Assembly: GCF_003113495.2 (NCBI RefSeq)
Contig: NZ_CP084506.1
Coordinates: forward strand, 2,356,001-2,420,000
DNA from: Edwardsiella tarda ATCC 15947 = NBRC 105688
Lineage (GTDB): Bacteria > Pseudomonadota > Gammaproteobacteria > Enterobacterales > Enterobacteriaceae
DNA: 64,000 bases
Direction: 5' to 3'
Below the pieces are notes generated by a model. The model was not told the origin of the DNA. It saw only the letters and a program-made list of their open reading frames with translations, and did no database searches. Position numbers and translations under genes: made by a program. Of the stretch, positions 31,487-43,326 are shown one piece after another (within the stretch, counting starts at the first letter, position 1; the number at the start of each line of letters is the position of its first letter).

Positions 31487-32671
31487 ATGTCCCCCATTCT
31501 GCACTTCTTACTGGCCTTAGTAGTGGTGGCAGTCCTCGCCCTGCTGGTCAGCCATGACCGCAAGCGGATCCGCGTGCGCTTTATTATTCAGCTGCTGGTG
31601 GTTGAGATCCTGCTGGCCTACTTCTTCCTGAACTCGGATATCGGTCTGGGCTTTGTGAAAGGATTCTCTGGATTCTTCGAAACGCTGCTCAAGTTCGCCG
31701 CAGAGGGGACCAACTTTGTCTTCGGTAACATGAGTGACAAAGGGTTGGCCTTCTTCTTCCTCAACGTGTTGTGTCCGATCGTCTTTATTTCCGCCTTGAT
31801 CGGTATTCTGCAACACATCCGCGTACTGCCCATCGTCATCCGTGCCATCGGTACCGTACTGTCTAAAATCAACGGTATGGGCAAACTGGAATCCTTCAAC
31901 GCCGTCAGCTCGCTGATCCTTGGCCAATCAGAAAACTTCATTGCCTATAAAGATGTCCTGGGCAAGATGTCAGAGAAGCGCATGTACACCATGGCGGCGA
32001 CGGCAATGTCGACGGTCTCCATGTCCATTGTCGGCGCTTACATGACCATGCTGGACCCGAAATATGTGGTGGCGGCGCTGGTACTGAACATGTTCAGCAC
32101 CTTCATCGTGTTGTCGCTGATCAACCCCTACTCCGTCGAGGGTGAGGCCGATCTGCAACTGAAAAACACCCATGAAGGGCAGAGCTTCTTCGAAATGCTG
32201 GGTGAGTACATCCTGGCCGGTTTCAAGGTCGCGATTATCGTCTCCGCCATGTTGATCGGTTTTATCGCCCTGATCGCCGCCGTGAATGCCCTGTTTGACT
32301 CCATCTTCGGCATCAGCTTCCAGGGTATCCTCGGCTACGTCTTCTATCCGTTCGCCTGGATCATGGGTATCCCGAGTGGTGAGGCGCTACATGCCGGCAG
32401 CATCATGGCCACCAAGCTGGTCTCCAACGAATTCGTCGCAATGATTGATTTGCAGAAAATCGCCGGAGAGCTGTCACCGCGCGGCCTGGGGATCCTGTCC
32501 GTGTTCCTGGTCTCTTTCGCCAACTTCTCCTCCATCGGTATCGTCGCTGGTGCCATCAAGGGGTTGAATGAACATCAGGGTAACGTCGTCTCCCGCTTCG
32601 GTCTGAAGCTGGTCTACGGCTCTACGCTGGTCAGCATCCTGTCCGCTTCTATCGCCGGCTTGTTCCTGTGA
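31487..32671 (+). CDS. nupC: NupC, proton-coupled nucleoside transporter
   Basis: A 394-residue concentrative nucleoside transporter that brings in nucleosides (not guanosine) with protons. The family core [14 protein letters not shown] near residue 145, the [13 protein letters not shown] helix near 172, and the C-terminal VSNEFVAM and [10 protein letters not shown] stretches are all present and nearly the same as E. coli NupC (400 residues). The ATG at 31487 is seven bases after GGAG; a TTG four codons earlier is the alternative. Position next to mntH is as in E. coli. Confidence 0.96.
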   Translation: MSPILHFLLALVVVAVLALLVSHDRKRIRVRFIIQLLVVEILLAYFFLNSDIGLGFVKGFSGFFETLLKFAAEGTNFVFGNMSDKGLAFFFLNVLCPIVFISALIGILQHIRVLPIVIRAIGTVLSKINGMGKLESFNAVSSLILGQSENFIAYKDVLGKMSEKRMYTMAATAMSTVSMSIVGAYMTMLDPKYVVAALVLNMFSTFIVLSLINPYSVEGEADLQLKNTHEGQSFFEMLGEYILAGFKVAIIVSAMLIGFIALIAAVNALFDSIFGISFQGILGYVFYPFAWIMGIPSGEALHAGSIMATKLVSNEFVAMIDLQKIAGELSPRGLGILSVFLVSFANFSSIGIVAGAIKGLNEHQGNVVSRFGLKLVYGSTLVSILSASIAGLFL

Positions 32672-32689
32672 TTTAAAGACGACACGATG

Positions 32690-32718
32690 GGAAAGGCGCC
32701 TGATGGCGCCTTTTTTAT
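32690..32718 (+). terminator. Terminator after nupC
   Basis: AGGCGCC (32694-32700) and GGCGCCT (32705-32711) pair around a four-base loop, followed by TTTTTA. Confidence 0.9.
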
Positions 32719-32828
32719 TGTCACCGCCATAACTTCCCTGACTTCCCTGACGATGATCGATGCCTTTCCTCCGCTTATCGTCATCCCACGACTCCCCTAT
32801 CGCCGCGTATCCACCCCATAGAATGCAT

Positions 32829-32927
32829 AGAGGCAGAGGCAGAGGCAGAGGCAGAGGCAGAGGCAGAGGCAGAGGCAGAGGCAGAGGCAGAGGCAGAGGC
32901 AGAGGCAGAGGCAGAGGCAGAGGCAGA
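32829..32927. repeat. Hexanucleotide tandem repeat, about 16.5 copies
   Basis: The 6-bp unit AGAGGC is repeated without error for 99 bp between the nupC terminator and the tRNA-Ala terminator. The repeat gives open frames on both strands (Arg-Gly, Pro-Leu or Ser-Ala dipeptides) that are not real genes. Copy number probably varies between strains. Confidence 0.97.
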
Positions 32928-32977
32928 AACGCTCCCATCCTCATACCTGAAAGCAAGGCATGGGGTGAAAAATAAAT

Positions 32978-33005
32978 GCAAAAAGGCCGACATCGCTGTC
33001 GGCCT
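32978..33005 (-). terminator. Terminator of the tRNA-Ala array
   Basis: AGGCCGACA (32984-32992) and TGTCGGCCT (32997-33005) form a 9-bp stem, followed on the minus strand by a T-run. It lies just downstream of the last tRNA-Ala gene. Confidence 0.88.
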
Positions 33006-33012
33006 AATGATT

Positions 33013-33088
<76 letters not shown>

Positions 33089-33134
33089 ACATAATCGTGC
33101 CCCTGACGCAGGCTATGCGCCTACCGGGTAAGTT

Positions 33135-33210
<76 letters not shown>

Positions 33211-33257
33211 ACGTAACCGTGGCCCCTGACGCAGGCTATACGCCTACCGGGTAAATT

Positions 33258-33333
<76 letters not shown>

Positions 33334-33388
33334 ACATTATGTGGTGTCCGCAAGCCTGTGCACTTCGCCACTCTCTCTGGAAAAAGAG

Positions 33389-33464
<76 letters not shown>

Positions 33465-33496
33465 GTGCACACCGCTTCATCGCGGGAACGGGGCGC

Positions 33497-33526
33497 ATAA
33501 TAGGGCAAGGCTACCGGCACTGTCAA
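33497..33526 (-). promoter_or_regulatory. Promoter of the tRNA-Ala array
   Basis: On the minus strand, TTGACA (33521-33526) is 18 bp from TATTAT (33497-33502), followed by a GC-rich discriminator (GCGCCCCG) typical of stringently controlled stable RNA promoters. Confidence 0.8.
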
Positions 33527-33714
33527 CGGCTAATTGCCTTTCCTGCGCCAAGCGCGGCAAAAGCCGCCAAGTCAGTCTATTTACTCAACAATTCAGCTCC
33601 TCAGCATGCAGTTTTTGCCTTTTTTTGCCCGGCGTAGCACTATGGTATTAGATAACTCACTAAGTGATTTCGTTAAAGCATATAGCTGATCACACTCCGC
33701 ATAGGGACGGACGC

Positions 33715-34059
33715 ATGAACAAGGAATGGTACTCGGCCAAAGAATTAGTGGGCGTCGGCAGCTTTCCCTCCACGCCTCAAGCCATTAATCAGCGTGCCAA
33801 GGCCGAGGGATGGCGCCGGCAACGGCGCAATGGCGTCCAGGGTAAGGCGCTGGAATACCATATCAGTAGCCTGCCGAAAGAGGTGGTAGAGGAGCTCATC
33901 GCGCGCGACGATCAAGCGCAGTACCTGCTCAACAGCACGCAACCGGAACAACTCTGGTATGCCATTCTGTTACAAATGAACGATGAGGAGCGCAAGAAAG
34001 CAACCTCGGTGATCTTGCGGATTGGCATTGACGAGTTCCTGCGCCGCTTAGGCGATTAG
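33715..34059 (+). CDS. YfeC/YfeD-like DNA-binding protein with Mu-type HTH
   Basis: A 114-residue protein. Its N-terminal part (about residues 4-55: EWYSAKELVG, PQAINQRAKAEGWRRQRRNG, GKALEYHISSLP) is the winged helix-turn-helix found at the N-terminus of Mu transposase and Mu repressor-like proteins. The C-terminal half is helical, with ILRIGIDEFLRRLGD as in the ends of E. coli YfeC and YfeD, which lie at the same place between tRNA-Ala and gltX. So it is probably their single counterpart. The ATG follows AGGGACGG. Target unknown. Confidence 0.8.
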   Translation: MNKEWYSAKELVGVGSFPSTPQAINQRAKAEGWRRQRRNGVQGKALEYHISSLPKEVVEELIARDDQAQYLLNSTQPEQLWYAILLQMNDEERKKATSVILRIGIDEFLRRLGD

Positions 34060-34087
34060 CCCTCCCCTCACCGGCCGTCTCTAACGT

Positions 34088-34116
34088 AAAAAAAACCGGC
34101 CAATGGCCGGTTTTTT
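34088..34116. terminator. Bidirectional terminator between the yfeC-like gene and gltX
   Basis: ACCGGCC (34095-34101) and GGCCGGT (34105-34111) form a tight stem with A-run on the left and T-run on the right. Confidence 0.9.
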
Positions 34117-34141
34117 AGTTCGCAATACAACCCAACAAGGC

Positions 34142-35557
34142 TTACTGCTGCGCCTCACGCTCGGCGATAAAAGCCAGAGCCTGATCGATACGCGCCAGCG
34201 CACGCGCCTGGCCGATAGCATGGATGGTCACGTCCACGCTCGGCGACTGACCTTGGCCGGTCACCGCCACACGCAACGGCATCCCCACCTTACCCATACC
34301 GACTTCCAGCTCATCGGCAGTCGACTGAATGGCGTGATGGATCGCCTCGACCTGCCAGTCACTGATCGCCGCCAGCTTGCTACGCGCCAACTCCAGCGGT
34401 TGACGAGCGACCGGACGCAGATGCTTCTTCGCGGCGTCGGCATCGAACTCACGGAAATCTTCGTAGAAGTAGCGCGCCTGCTGCGCCATCTCTTTCAAGG
34501 TCTTACAACGCTCACCCAGCAGGGTGACGATCTCGGCCAACTGCGGCCCCTGCGTGGTGTCATAGCCCGCCTGCGCCACATGCCAGGCCAGATGCTGAGC
34601 GACCTGCTCTGGCGGCAGATGGTTAATGTAGTGATGGTTCAACCATTGCAACTTCTCGGTGTTGAAGGCGCTGGCCGACTTACTGATATCATCCAGGGTG
34701 AAGAACGCCGTCATCTCATCGATGCTGAAGATCTCCTGATCGCCATGGGACCAACCCAGGCGCACCAGATAGTTAAGCAACGCCTCCGGCAGATAGCCAT
34801 CGTCGCGATACTGCATGACCCCGACCGCGCCGTGACGCTTGGACAGTTTCTTGCCATCATCGCCGAGGATCATGGAGACGTGGGCATACTCCGGCACCGG
34901 CGCGCCGAGCGCCTTCAGGATGTTGATCTGACGCGGCGTGTTGTTGATGTGGTCTTCACCGCGGATCACATGGGTGATGCCCATATCCCAGTCGTCGATA
35001 ACCACACAGAAGTTGTAGGTCGGCGAACCATCGGTACGACGAATGATCAGATCGTCCAGCTCTTGGTTACTGAACTCGATCGGCCCGCGGATCTTGTCGT
35101 CAAAAATGACAGAACCTTCCTGCGGGTTCAGGAAGCGCACCACATGCGGCTCGTCGTCGGCATGGTGGCTATGGTCGTGACGGCAACGCCCGTCGTAACG
35201 CGGCTTTTCGCCACGAGCCATCTGATCTTCGCGCAACTGCTCCAGACGCTCCTTGGAGCAATAGCACTTATAGGCGGTCCCCTGCTCCAGCATCTGATCG
35301 ATTACCTGATTGTAGCGATCGAAACGCTTGGTCTGATAATACGGACCCTCATCCCAATCCAGATTCAACCAGTTCATCCCATCCATGATGGCGTCGATGG
35401 CTTCTTGGGTGGAACGCTCCAGATCGGTATCTTCAATGCGCAGAACAAACTCCCCCTGGTTATGACGGGCATACAACCAAGAGTACAATGCGGTACGCGC
35501 ACCGCCGACATGCAGATAGCCGGTCGGGCTGGGCGCAAAACGGGTTTTGATTTTCAT
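34142..35557 (-). CDS. gltX: Glutamyl-tRNA synthetase
   Basis: A 471-residue class I synthetase that charges tRNA-Glu, the same length as the E. coli enzyme. The HIGH-type motif is [11 protein letters not shown] near residues 10-20, and the KMSKS-type motif is KKLSKRHG near 236. Zinc ligands C98, C100, C125 and H127 are at the E. coli positions. It sits between tRNA arrays, as in E. coli, but does not serve those tRNAs. Confidence 0.98.
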   Translation of the reverse strand: MKIKTRFAPSPTGYLHVGGARTALYSWLYARHNQGEFVLRIEDTDLERSTQEAIDAIMDGMNWLNLDWDEGPYYQTKRFDRYNQVIDQMLEQGTAYKCYCSKERLEQLREDQMARGEKPRYDGRCRHDHSHHADDEPHVVRFLNPQEGSVIFDDKIRGPIEFSNQELDDLIIRRTDGSPTYNFCVVIDDWDMGITHVIRGEDHINNTPRQINILKALGAPVPEYAHVSMILGDDGKKLSKRHGAVGVMQYRDDGYLPEALLNYLVRLGWSHGDQEIFSIDEMTAFFTLDDISKSASAFNTEKLQWLNHHYINHLPPEQVAQHLAWHVAQAGYDTTQGPQLAEIVTLLGERCKTLKEMAQQARYFYEDFREFDADAAKKHLRPVARQPLELARSKLAAISDWQVEAIHHAIQSTADELEVGMGKVGMPLRVAVTGQGQSPSVDVTIHAIGQARALARIDQALAFIAEREAQQ

Positions 35558-36066
35558 GTAAATAAGACCTTGTTACGCAGGTTCCCCTGCATCGCTAAGC
35601 GGGGGCAAAATATCTGTGGGCGTTATTTTACCATTACCATTTAGGCTATGTCCCACAATTGTTTCGGCCGAATAATGGCGTAACGCGCCCCCCGTACCCG
35701 ATGAAAAGCGCGCCCCGCAAGGTCCCCCCCATAAGATATCGCGCGACGCCGCGTCAGCCTGCGCTCTCGCGAATCATCGACACCGCCTTTCCTGTTTTAC
35801 CGGCCTAGGCCGTTCTCCCATGCCGATGATCCCCGGCAGTGCGCTCATAGCCCCACTCGCGGGATGCTGGACGCGACGCCGCTGTGCGGGCAAGGGGGCC
35901 CAGTAAAGGGGGCACAACGGTGGGAATCACGAGAAAAAACGACTAAATAGACGCTTTTTGTCTATTGTTGCGACAGGCTGGGTGTTTTTCCGACGAACGA
36001 GAGTTTTTCTTGAAAAAAGCGTTGACCATTTTCCGCGGCTCCCTATAATGCGGCTCCACACAGCGG
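35558..36066. other. Intergenic region between gltX and the tRNA-Val array
   Basis: About 500 bp with the leftward gltX promoter region and, at its right end, the strong tRNA promoter annotated separately. No gene is seen in between. Confidence 0.5.
36022..36049 (+). promoter_or_regulatory. Promoter of the tRNA-Val/Lys array
   Basis: TTGACC (36022-36027), 16 bp, TATAAT (36044-36049), then a GC-rich discriminator (GCGGCTCC). It lies 18 bp before the first tRNA-Val. This is the pattern of a strong, growth-rate-controlled stable RNA promoter. Confidence 0.88.
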
Positions 36067-36142
36067 GGGTGATTAGCTCAGCTGGGAGAGCACCTCCCTT
36101 ACAAGGAGGGGGTCGGCGGTTCGATCCCGTCATCACCCACCA
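36067..36142 (+). tRNA. valU: tRNA-Val (UAC), copy 1
   Basis: A 76-nt tRNA with encoded CCA. The stem CCTCC/GGAGG holds the loop CTTACAA with anticodon TAC. It is first in a rightward array that corresponds to valU-valX-valY-lysV of E. coli. Confidence 0.97.
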
Positions 36143-36180
36143 CTCTTTTGAGTGTCCCGCCGTGTAGCGCCATACAGATT

Positions 36181-36256
36181 GGGTGATTAGCTCAGCTGGG
36201 AGAGCACCTCCCTTACAAGGAGGGGGTCGGCGGTTCGATCCCGTCATCACCCACCA
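36181..36256 (+). tRNA. valU: tRNA-Val (UAC), copy 2
   Basis: Identical to copy 1. It begins an exact 107-bp tandem unit shared with copy 3. Confidence 0.97.
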
Positions 36257-36287
36257 ATCTTTAAGGCGTACAATCAGGTTTTCAGAT

Positions 36288-36363
36288 GGGTGATTAGCTC
36301 AGCTGGGAGAGCACCTCCCTTACAAGGAGGGGGTCGGCGGTTCGATCCCGTCATCACCCACCA
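36288..36363 (+). tRNA. valU: tRNA-Val (UAC), copy 3
   Basis: Identical to copy 1. The 31-bp spacers before and after this gene are identical to each other. Confidence 0.97.
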
Positions 36364-36394
36364 ATCTTTAAGGCGTACAATCAGGTTTTCAGAT

Positions 36395-36470
36395 GGGTGA
36401 TTAGCTCAGCTGGGAGAGCACCTCCCTTACAAGGAGGGGGTCGGCGGTTCGATCCCGTCATCACCCACCA
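36395..36470 (+). tRNA. valU: tRNA-Val (UAC), copy 4
   Basis: Identical to copy 1; anticodon TAC, encoded CCA. Confidence 0.97.
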
Positions 36471-36505
36471 ATCTGAACCCTGAACAATCCGGCATCTCAA
36501 GAAGT

Positions 36506-36581
36506 GGGTGATTAGCTCAGCTGGGAGAGCACCTCCCTTACAAGGAGGGGGTCGGCGGTTCGATCCCGTCATCACCCACCA
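36506..36581 (+). tRNA. valX: tRNA-Val (UAC), copy 5
   Basis: Identical to copy 1; anticodon TAC, encoded CCA. Confidence 0.97.
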
Positions 36582-36616
36582 CTTCTTGGCTTGTAGGATA
36601 CCAGCAATACCGTTGT

Positions 36617-36692
36617 GGGTGATTAGCTCAGCTGGGAGAGCACCTCCCTTACAAGGAGGGGGTCGGCGGTTCGATCCCGTCATCACCCACCA
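36617..36692 (+). tRNA. valY: tRNA-Val (UAC), copy 6
   Basis: Identical to copy 1. Only four bases separate it from the tRNA-Lys gene, as in the E. coli valY-lysV pair. Confidence 0.97.
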
Positions 36693-36696
36693 CTTC

Positions 36697-36772
36697 GGGT
36701 CGTTAGCTCAGTTGGTAGAGCAGTTGACTTTTAATCAATTGGTCGCAGGTTCGAATCCTGCACGACCCACCA
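36697..36772 (+). tRNA. lysV: tRNA-Lys (UUU)
   Basis: A 76-nt tRNA with encoded CCA. The stem TTGAC/ATCAA region holds the loop with anticodon TTT, and the T arm is CGCAGGTTCGAATCCTGC. It matches E. coli lysV in place and sequence type. Confidence 0.97.
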
Positions 36773-36800
36773 TTCTTTCGATAAATAAGAACTGGTTAAT

Positions 36801-36877
36801 GTGAAGGATAACATCGCGTAGCGATGGCCCGTAGGGCGAGGCGTAAGCCGAGTCATCCTGCACGACCCACCATTCTT
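36801..36877 (+). ncRNA. Cloverleaf-like element ending in a duplicated tRNA-Lys 3' end
   Basis: GTG-A-AGGAT (36801-36809) pairs with ATCCT-G-CAC (36855-36863), closing three small hairpins: CATCGC/GCGATG, GCCC/GGGC and GGC/GCC, with loops GTA, GTA and GTAA. The last 23 bp (36855-36877) repeat the 3' end of tRNA-Lys and its flank (36755-36777), at exactly 100 bp distance. It has no anticodon arm of normal size, so it is not a tRNA. It recalls the rtT repeats of tyrT operons. Whether a stable RNA is released is inference. Confidence 0.6.
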
Positions 36878-36903
36878 CTTGCACCACCTTTCCGGACCAG
36901 ATT

Positions 36904-36979
36904 GGGTGATTAGCTCAGCCGGGAGAGCACCTCCCTTACAAGGAGGGGGTCGGCGGTTCGATCCCGTCATCACCCACCA
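36904..36979 (+). tRNA. valU: tRNA-Val (UAC), copy 7, D-loop variant
   Basis: A 76-nt tRNA-Val with anticodon TAC, differing from the other six by one base in the D loop (T to C at 36920). It lies beyond the tRNA-Lys gene and the cloverleaf-like element, so it was not part of the recent tandem expansion. Confidence 0.96.
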
Positions 36980-37069
36980 ATCTGCCTATTCGCTTCCCAT
37001 AATTATTCCTTTTCCGTGCGACCAGCGGTCTGCTCCGGCGCCTCTAGCGCGTAGAGTACCTCTTCTCGA

Positions 37070-37124
37070 TATCATCCCCAGCGTGTAACGCGAATGATTA
37101 ATCTGATTCTCACTTGGGGATGAT
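37070..37124. repeat. Inverted repeat after the tRNA array
   Basis: ATCATCCCCA and TGGGGATGAT form a perfect 10-bp inverted repeat around about 34 bases. There is no T-run. It may act as a 3' processing structure for the tRNA transcript or as a distal end of the leftward tail-anchored gene. Confidence 0.6.
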
Positions 37125-37139
37125 GGCGGGGCTTGGGTG

Positions 37140-37808
37140 TTACCAGATCAATAGGATCACCAGCAATAACACGACGATACCGATCAGCAACAGACTGGCC
37201 GGCGAGCGGGCCTGTCGCCGCACACTACCGGGGATCCAGTGTGGTGGGATAAAACCGAATACCGGTTGTGGGTTGCCGACCGAGGCGACGGATAACTCCT
37301 CCTCGACCGGATGGGTGGTGACGACCAGCGGCGTAGCGGCCACCACCTGATTCTCCAACACCGAGCGTAATGGATCGGCCTGCAATGTCTGCTTCCCTAA
37401 TGCAGTGAAGAGCTTATCGGCCCCCTGACTCACGTCCAACGCACGCTCCACATTGGCACGCTCCGCCAGCATGCGTCCCTGCTCTCCCAGTGTCACCCGC
37501 GCGCCCGTCGGCGTCTGTGCCGTAGGCGCGGCGGCGTGTGGGGCATGGCGCGACGCGGCAAGTTGAGCCTCGCGTCCTACCGCCGCCGCCGGCTCATTCT
37601 GGGCGAACGCCTGCAGCAGGGTACGCTCCCGCTGTAACGCGGTGAGCGCGCGCAGGGTACTCTCACGCTGACTCGGGGTCAGATCACTGCGATTCAGGAT
37701 CTGGAGCAGGCGCTCAATACGGGCGTCTAGCAGTTCCGCACTCAGTTGCCCACCGCCCTGCGCCCGTGGCGGCATACCGCCCGCCATATCAATCGGCCCT
37801 AACGCCAT
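37140..37808 (-). CDS. Tail-anchored protein of unknown function
   Basis: A 222-residue protein I do not recognise. It has no signal peptide. The N-terminal part is helical, with a leucine-rich stretch (LLDARIERLLQILNRSDLTPS, residues about 26-46, then RALTALQRERTLLQAF) that could form a coiled coil. A disordered Ala/Pro/Thr-rich stretch covers about 70-105. The C-terminus is a single hydrophobic helix (SLLLIGIVVLLLVILLIW) that ends the protein, the mark of a tail-anchored membrane protein facing the cytoplasm. The ATG follows GAGGAG, so it is likely a real gene. It is downstream of ypeB and ligA on the same strand. Confidence 0.75.
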   Translation of the reverse strand: MALGPIDMAGGMPPRAQGGGQLSAELLDARIERLLQILNRSDLTPSQRESTLRALTALQRERTLLQAFAQNEPAAAVGREAQLAASRHAPHAAAPTAQTPTGARVTLGEQGRMLAERANVERALDVSQGADKLFTALGKQTLQADPLRSVLENQVVAATPLVVTTHPVEEELSVASVGNPQPVFGFIPPHWIPGSVRRQARSPASLLLIGIVVLLLVILLIW

Positions 37809-37870
37809 ACGCTCCGCTCCTCTGATGGCTCATCGTATCGAGATATATAACGGCGCTATGGCAGCCAACT

Positions 37871-40160
<2,290 letters not shown>

Positions 40161-40185
40161 AGAGTAAGACGACGGCGCAGAGGCA

Positions 40186-41133
40186 TCAGGCGTTACGGTC
40201 TATATTGTCCAGCACCGTCCGGATGCGCGCCTTATAGGTTTCCAGTTTTTGCGGCGTCATCATACGCCGCTCATCATCCAACACCACGCCACCGACATCG
40301 TCGGCGATACGCTGTGCAGACTGTAGCATCAGCTTAAAGTTCTGATGGGCATCACCATACGAAGGCACCATCATGAAGAAGGAGACGCCGGGCGTAGAAA
40401 AGTCAGCCATATTCTCGACATCGAAAGTCCCCGGCTTCACCATGTTCGCCATGCTAAATAGCACCGGGCCACTGCCCGCCGGATTAAGATGACGATGGAA
40501 GATCTTCATTGCGCCATACTGAAAACCGGCTTGCAACACACTCTGCAGCAAGACTTCGCCACCGATGCTGCTGCCTTGATGGGCGGCGACATGCATCACC
40601 AAGACCGTCTCACGCTCCGCCGCGCTAGCGGGCGCTGGCGTAGCGGGGGCATCGGGCGAGGCGGCCGCTGTCGGCGCCACGTCCTGAGCCGCCGCGTCCT
40701 CGTGACCCGCGCCAGGCGCTAACGCCTCCGCCAGTAACGCTGGCTCATCTTCGCGCTCATCGGACAACAGAGGCTCTCCCAGCAAGGGATCGCGCGCTTC
40801 GGGGTGCGCATTCGGCTCGAGCGCTACCGAGTGCTCACTCTCCTGCCGATCTAACGGATCAGGACGGCGCTCCCGCGCCTCATCCAGCGAGCCCACGGCA
40901 GGCTCCACCGGGTGTTGAAGCGAGCTGCCGCCACGCTGCACGCGCACTTCACCGACCCCGTCGTCAGTTTCAGAGAACGGTTTTTCGTCGTGCCGGACCT
41001 TTTGACGTTTGTTCGGACGATCACGAAACAGCGCAGAGCGTTCCTTACGACTGGTCCACAAGCCGTGTAGCAACAGCGCTATTATGGCAACCGCACCAAC
41101 AACAATTAATATCAGACGCAAATCCTGCATCAT
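40186..41133 (-). CDS. zipA: ZipA, cell division protein binding FtsZ
   Basis: A 315-residue essential divisome protein that tethers FtsZ to the membrane. The N-terminal helix [19 protein letters not shown] is in the membrane with the rest in the cytoplasm. A charged region and a long variable linker follow (residues about 50-170, rich in Ala, Pro, Glu). The C-terminal FtsZ-binding domain starts near 175 ([19 protein letters not shown]), with NMVKPGTFD and [17 protein letters not shown]. Gene order ligA-zipA-cysZ is as in E. coli. Confidence 0.95.
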   Translation of the reverse strand: MMQDLRLILIVVGAVAIIALLLHGLWTSRKERSALFRDRPNKRQKVRHDEKPFSETDDGVGEVRVQRGGSSLQHPVEPAVGSLDEARERRPDPLDRQESEHSVALEPNAHPEARDPLLGEPLLSDEREDEPALLAEALAPGAGHEDAAAQDVAPTAAASPDAPATPAPASAAERETVLVMHVAAHQGSSIGGEVLLQSVLQAGFQYGAMKIFHRHLNPAGSGPVLFSMANMVKPGTFDVENMADFSTPGVSFFMMVPSYGDAHQNFKLMLQSAQRIADDVGGVVLDDERRMMTPQKLETYKARIRTVLDNIDRNA

Positions 41134-41401
41134 CGCAATCTCTGTTGTTTTAATTCATTGCCATTTCGGCAAACCCTCAATCTATAAATGTATTGGGCTG
41201 TCAGGACAAGTGCAAGTCTGGACTAAACTTTCTGTTAATAAAGATGATTTTTCCCGCTATTTTGTTCTTTTTTCGGTCAACTCCTAACTGGCAAGCGCCC
41301 TCATCCGCAGATATCATAAGTCGATGACGCGCACAATCGACCGGCATCACACTTTCCTCGTGAGACGGAATGACGCGCATGACGAGATAAGACGGAGTCC
41401 A

Positions 41402-42181
41402 ATGAATAACGTATTTCCGGCCTCGGGACGGCAGTCCCCGAACAACAGCAACGGTGTCTACTACTTCGCTCAAGGATGGCGCCTGATCCGTCTGCCCGGC
41501 ATCAAGCGTTATGCGCTGATGCCACTCCTGGTCAACATTATCCTGATGGGGTCGGCCTTCTGGTGGCTATTCGATCGTCTGGGGCGCTGGATCCCGGCGT
41601 TGATGGCGCATGTCCCCAGTTGGCTACAGTGGCTGAGCTATCTACTGTGGCCGATCGCCGTGATCTCGGTTCTGCTGGTGTTTAGCTATTTCTTTAGCAC
41701 CCTGGCTAACTGGATCGCCGCCCCCTTCAACGGCCTATTGGCAGAGCAGTTAGAGGGGCAATTGACGGGTAAACCCTTACCCGACAGCGGCCTGTGGGGG
41801 GTAATGAAAGATCTGCCACGCATCCTGAAACGTGAATGGATCAAACTCGCTTATTACTTACCCCGCGCCCTGGTGCTGCTGTTGCTCTATCTGGTGCCGG
41901 GGGTCGGCCAAACATTGGCACCGGTACTCTGGTTCCTATTCAGCGCCTGGATGATGGCGGTGCAATACTGTGACTATCCCTTCGATAATCATAAAGTGAG
42001 TTTCCCACGCATGCGTGACGCCCTGCGCGCCGACAAGGTTGATAACCTGCAATTCGGCGCGCTGGTCAGCCTGTTTACCATGATCCCATTCGTCAACCTG
42101 GTGATCATGCCGGTTGCAATCTGTGGCGCCACCGCCATGTGGGTTGACCGTTATCGTGCGGAGCTGGCCCTCAACCGCTGA
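41402..42181 (+). CDS. cysZ: CysZ, sulfate transporter
   Basis: A 259-residue inner-membrane protein that supports sulfate uptake for cysteine synthesis. It matches E. coli CysZ (253 residues), with [41 protein letters not shown] near residues 100-122 and [14 protein letters not shown] near 195. The frame is open upstream, but the ATG at 41402 after GGAG is best. It is divergent from zipA and followed by cysK, on the same pathway. Confidence 0.94.
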   Translation: MNNVFPASGRQSPNNSNGVYYFAQGWRLIRLPGIKRYALMPLLVNIILMGSAFWWLFDRLGRWIPALMAHVPSWLQWLSYLLWPIAVISVLLVFSYFFSTLANWIAAPFNGLLAEQLEGQLTGKPLPDSGLWGVMKDLPRILKREWIKLAYYLPRALVLLLLYLVPGVGQTLAPVLWFLFSAWMMAVQYCDYPFDNHKVSFPRMRDALRADKVDNLQFGALVSLFTMIPFVNLVIMPVAICGATAMWVDRYRAELALNR

Positions 42182-42190
42182 TGCGACATC

Positions 42191-42213
42191 GGTGCGCCGC
42201 TCACCGGCGCACC
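42191..42213 (+). terminator. Hairpin after cysZ
   Basis: GGTGCGCCG (42191-42199) and CGGCGCACC (42205-42213) form a perfect 9-bp stem with a five-base loop. No T-run follows, so termination may be partial. Confidence 0.5.
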
Positions 42214-42333
42214 CCCTTGCCCCCACCGTTTAGTGCGATTTCGACTATCCATATAATATTTATTTACTTCCCCTAAGCGGGTTATTGCGTATGCTGCTAA
42301 GTCACGGACACTGTCGACCGAACAGGAGCGGCC

Positions 42334-43293
42334 ATGAGCAAGATCTATCAAGATAACTCCCAGACTATCGGGCATACCCCCCTGGTACGCCTTAATCACC
42401 TCGGAAACGGACATATTCTGGCTAAGGTGGAGTCACGCAACCCCAGCTTTAGCGTCAAGGATCGCATCGGTGCCAATATGATCTGGGATGCCGAGAAACG
42501 CGGCATTCTGAAACCCGGTGTCGAACTGGTGGAACCGACCAGTGGTAATACCGGCATCGCCCTCGCCTTCGTCGCCGCCGCACGCGGCTACAAGTTGACG
42601 CTCACCATGCCAGAGAGCATGAGTGTAGAGCGCCGTAAGCTCTTGAAGGGATTGGGCGCTGAGCTCATTCTCACCCCCGCAGAGCAGGGCATGAAAGGGG
42701 CGATCGCCAAGGCCGATGAAATCGTCGCCAGCGACCCGGCCCGCTACCTCATGCTGCAACAGTTCAGCAACCCGGCCAACCCGGAGATCCATCGCCAAAC
42801 TACCGGCCCAGAAATCTGGCAGGATAGCGCAGGGCAGGTCGATGTGTTGGTGGTCGGTGTCGGCACCGGGGGTACGCTGACCGGTACCGCCCGCTATCTG
42901 AAGCAGGATCGCGCCCATCCACTCTGTGTCGTCGCCGTTGAACCCGAAGACTCGCCGGTGATCAGTCAAGCGTTGACGGGTGAACCCCTGGTACCGGGGC
43001 CGCATAAGATCCAGGGCATCGGCGCCGGTTTCATTCCCGCTAACCTCGACCTGACCTTGATCGACCGTGTCGAGCGCATCGCCAACGATGAAGCTATCGA
43101 GATGGCGCGGCGACTCATGCGTGAAGAGGGAATCCTGGCTGGCATCTCCTCCGGCGCCGCCGTCGCCGCGGCGTTACGCCTCTCGCAACAGCCGGAGTTC
43201 AGCGGTAAGAATATCGTGGTGATCCTCCCCTCCTCAGGCGAACGTTATTTGAGCACCGCGTTATTTGCCGGGCTATTTCCTGAGCAAGAATGA
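42334..43293 (+). CDS. cysK: Cysteine synthase A (O-acetylserine sulfhydrylase)
   Basis: A 319-residue PLP enzyme that makes cysteine from O-acetylserine and sulfide. The PLP lysine is K42 in SFSVKDR. The substrate-binding [10 protein letters not shown] near residues 69-78 and the phosphate-binding GTGGT near 176-180 are intact. The start follows AGGAG. It lies upstream of ptsHI-crr, as in E. coli, with its own terminator. Confidence 0.97.
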   Translation: MSKIYQDNSQTIGHTPLVRLNHLGNGHILAKVESRNPSFSVKDRIGANMIWDAEKRGILKPGVELVEPTSGNTGIALAFVAAARGYKLTLTMPESMSVERRKLLKGLGAELILTPAEQGMKGAIAKADEIVASDPARYLMLQQFSNPANPEIHRQTTGPEIWQDSAGQVDVLVVGVGTGGTLTGTARYLKQDRAHPLCVVAVEPEDSPVISQALTGEPLVPGPHKIQGIGAGFIPANLDLTLIDRVERIANDEAIEMARRLMREEGILAGISSGAAVAAALRLSQQPEFSGKNIVVILPSSGERYLSTALFAGLFPEQE

Positions 43294-43326
43294 GCGCCGA
43301 ATTTGATGGCATGAATTGTTCAAAAC

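Larger units (their letters stand above)
36181..36394 (+). repeat. Exact 107-bp tandem duplication of tRNA-Val with spacer
   Basis: Two consecutive units (36181-36287 and 36288-36394), each a tRNA-Val gene plus an identical 31-bp spacer. This points to recent unequal recombination or gene conversion. Confidence 0.95.

Noticed and set aside
33715..34059. Mu-like prophage gene
   Set aside because: The Mu-type DNA-binding domain is there, but no other phage genes are present, and E. coli yfeC/yfeD occupy the same position.
36697..36877. Prophage or island attachment site at tRNA-Lys
   Set aside because: The 3'-end duplication is there, but only 100 bp lie between the copies and no integrase is seen; kept only as a possible scar.
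35927..37088. Open frames across the tRNA-Val array giving repeated NRRPPPCKGGALPAELI peptides
   Set aside because: These are translations of tRNA genes on the opposite strand, a well-known false annotation.
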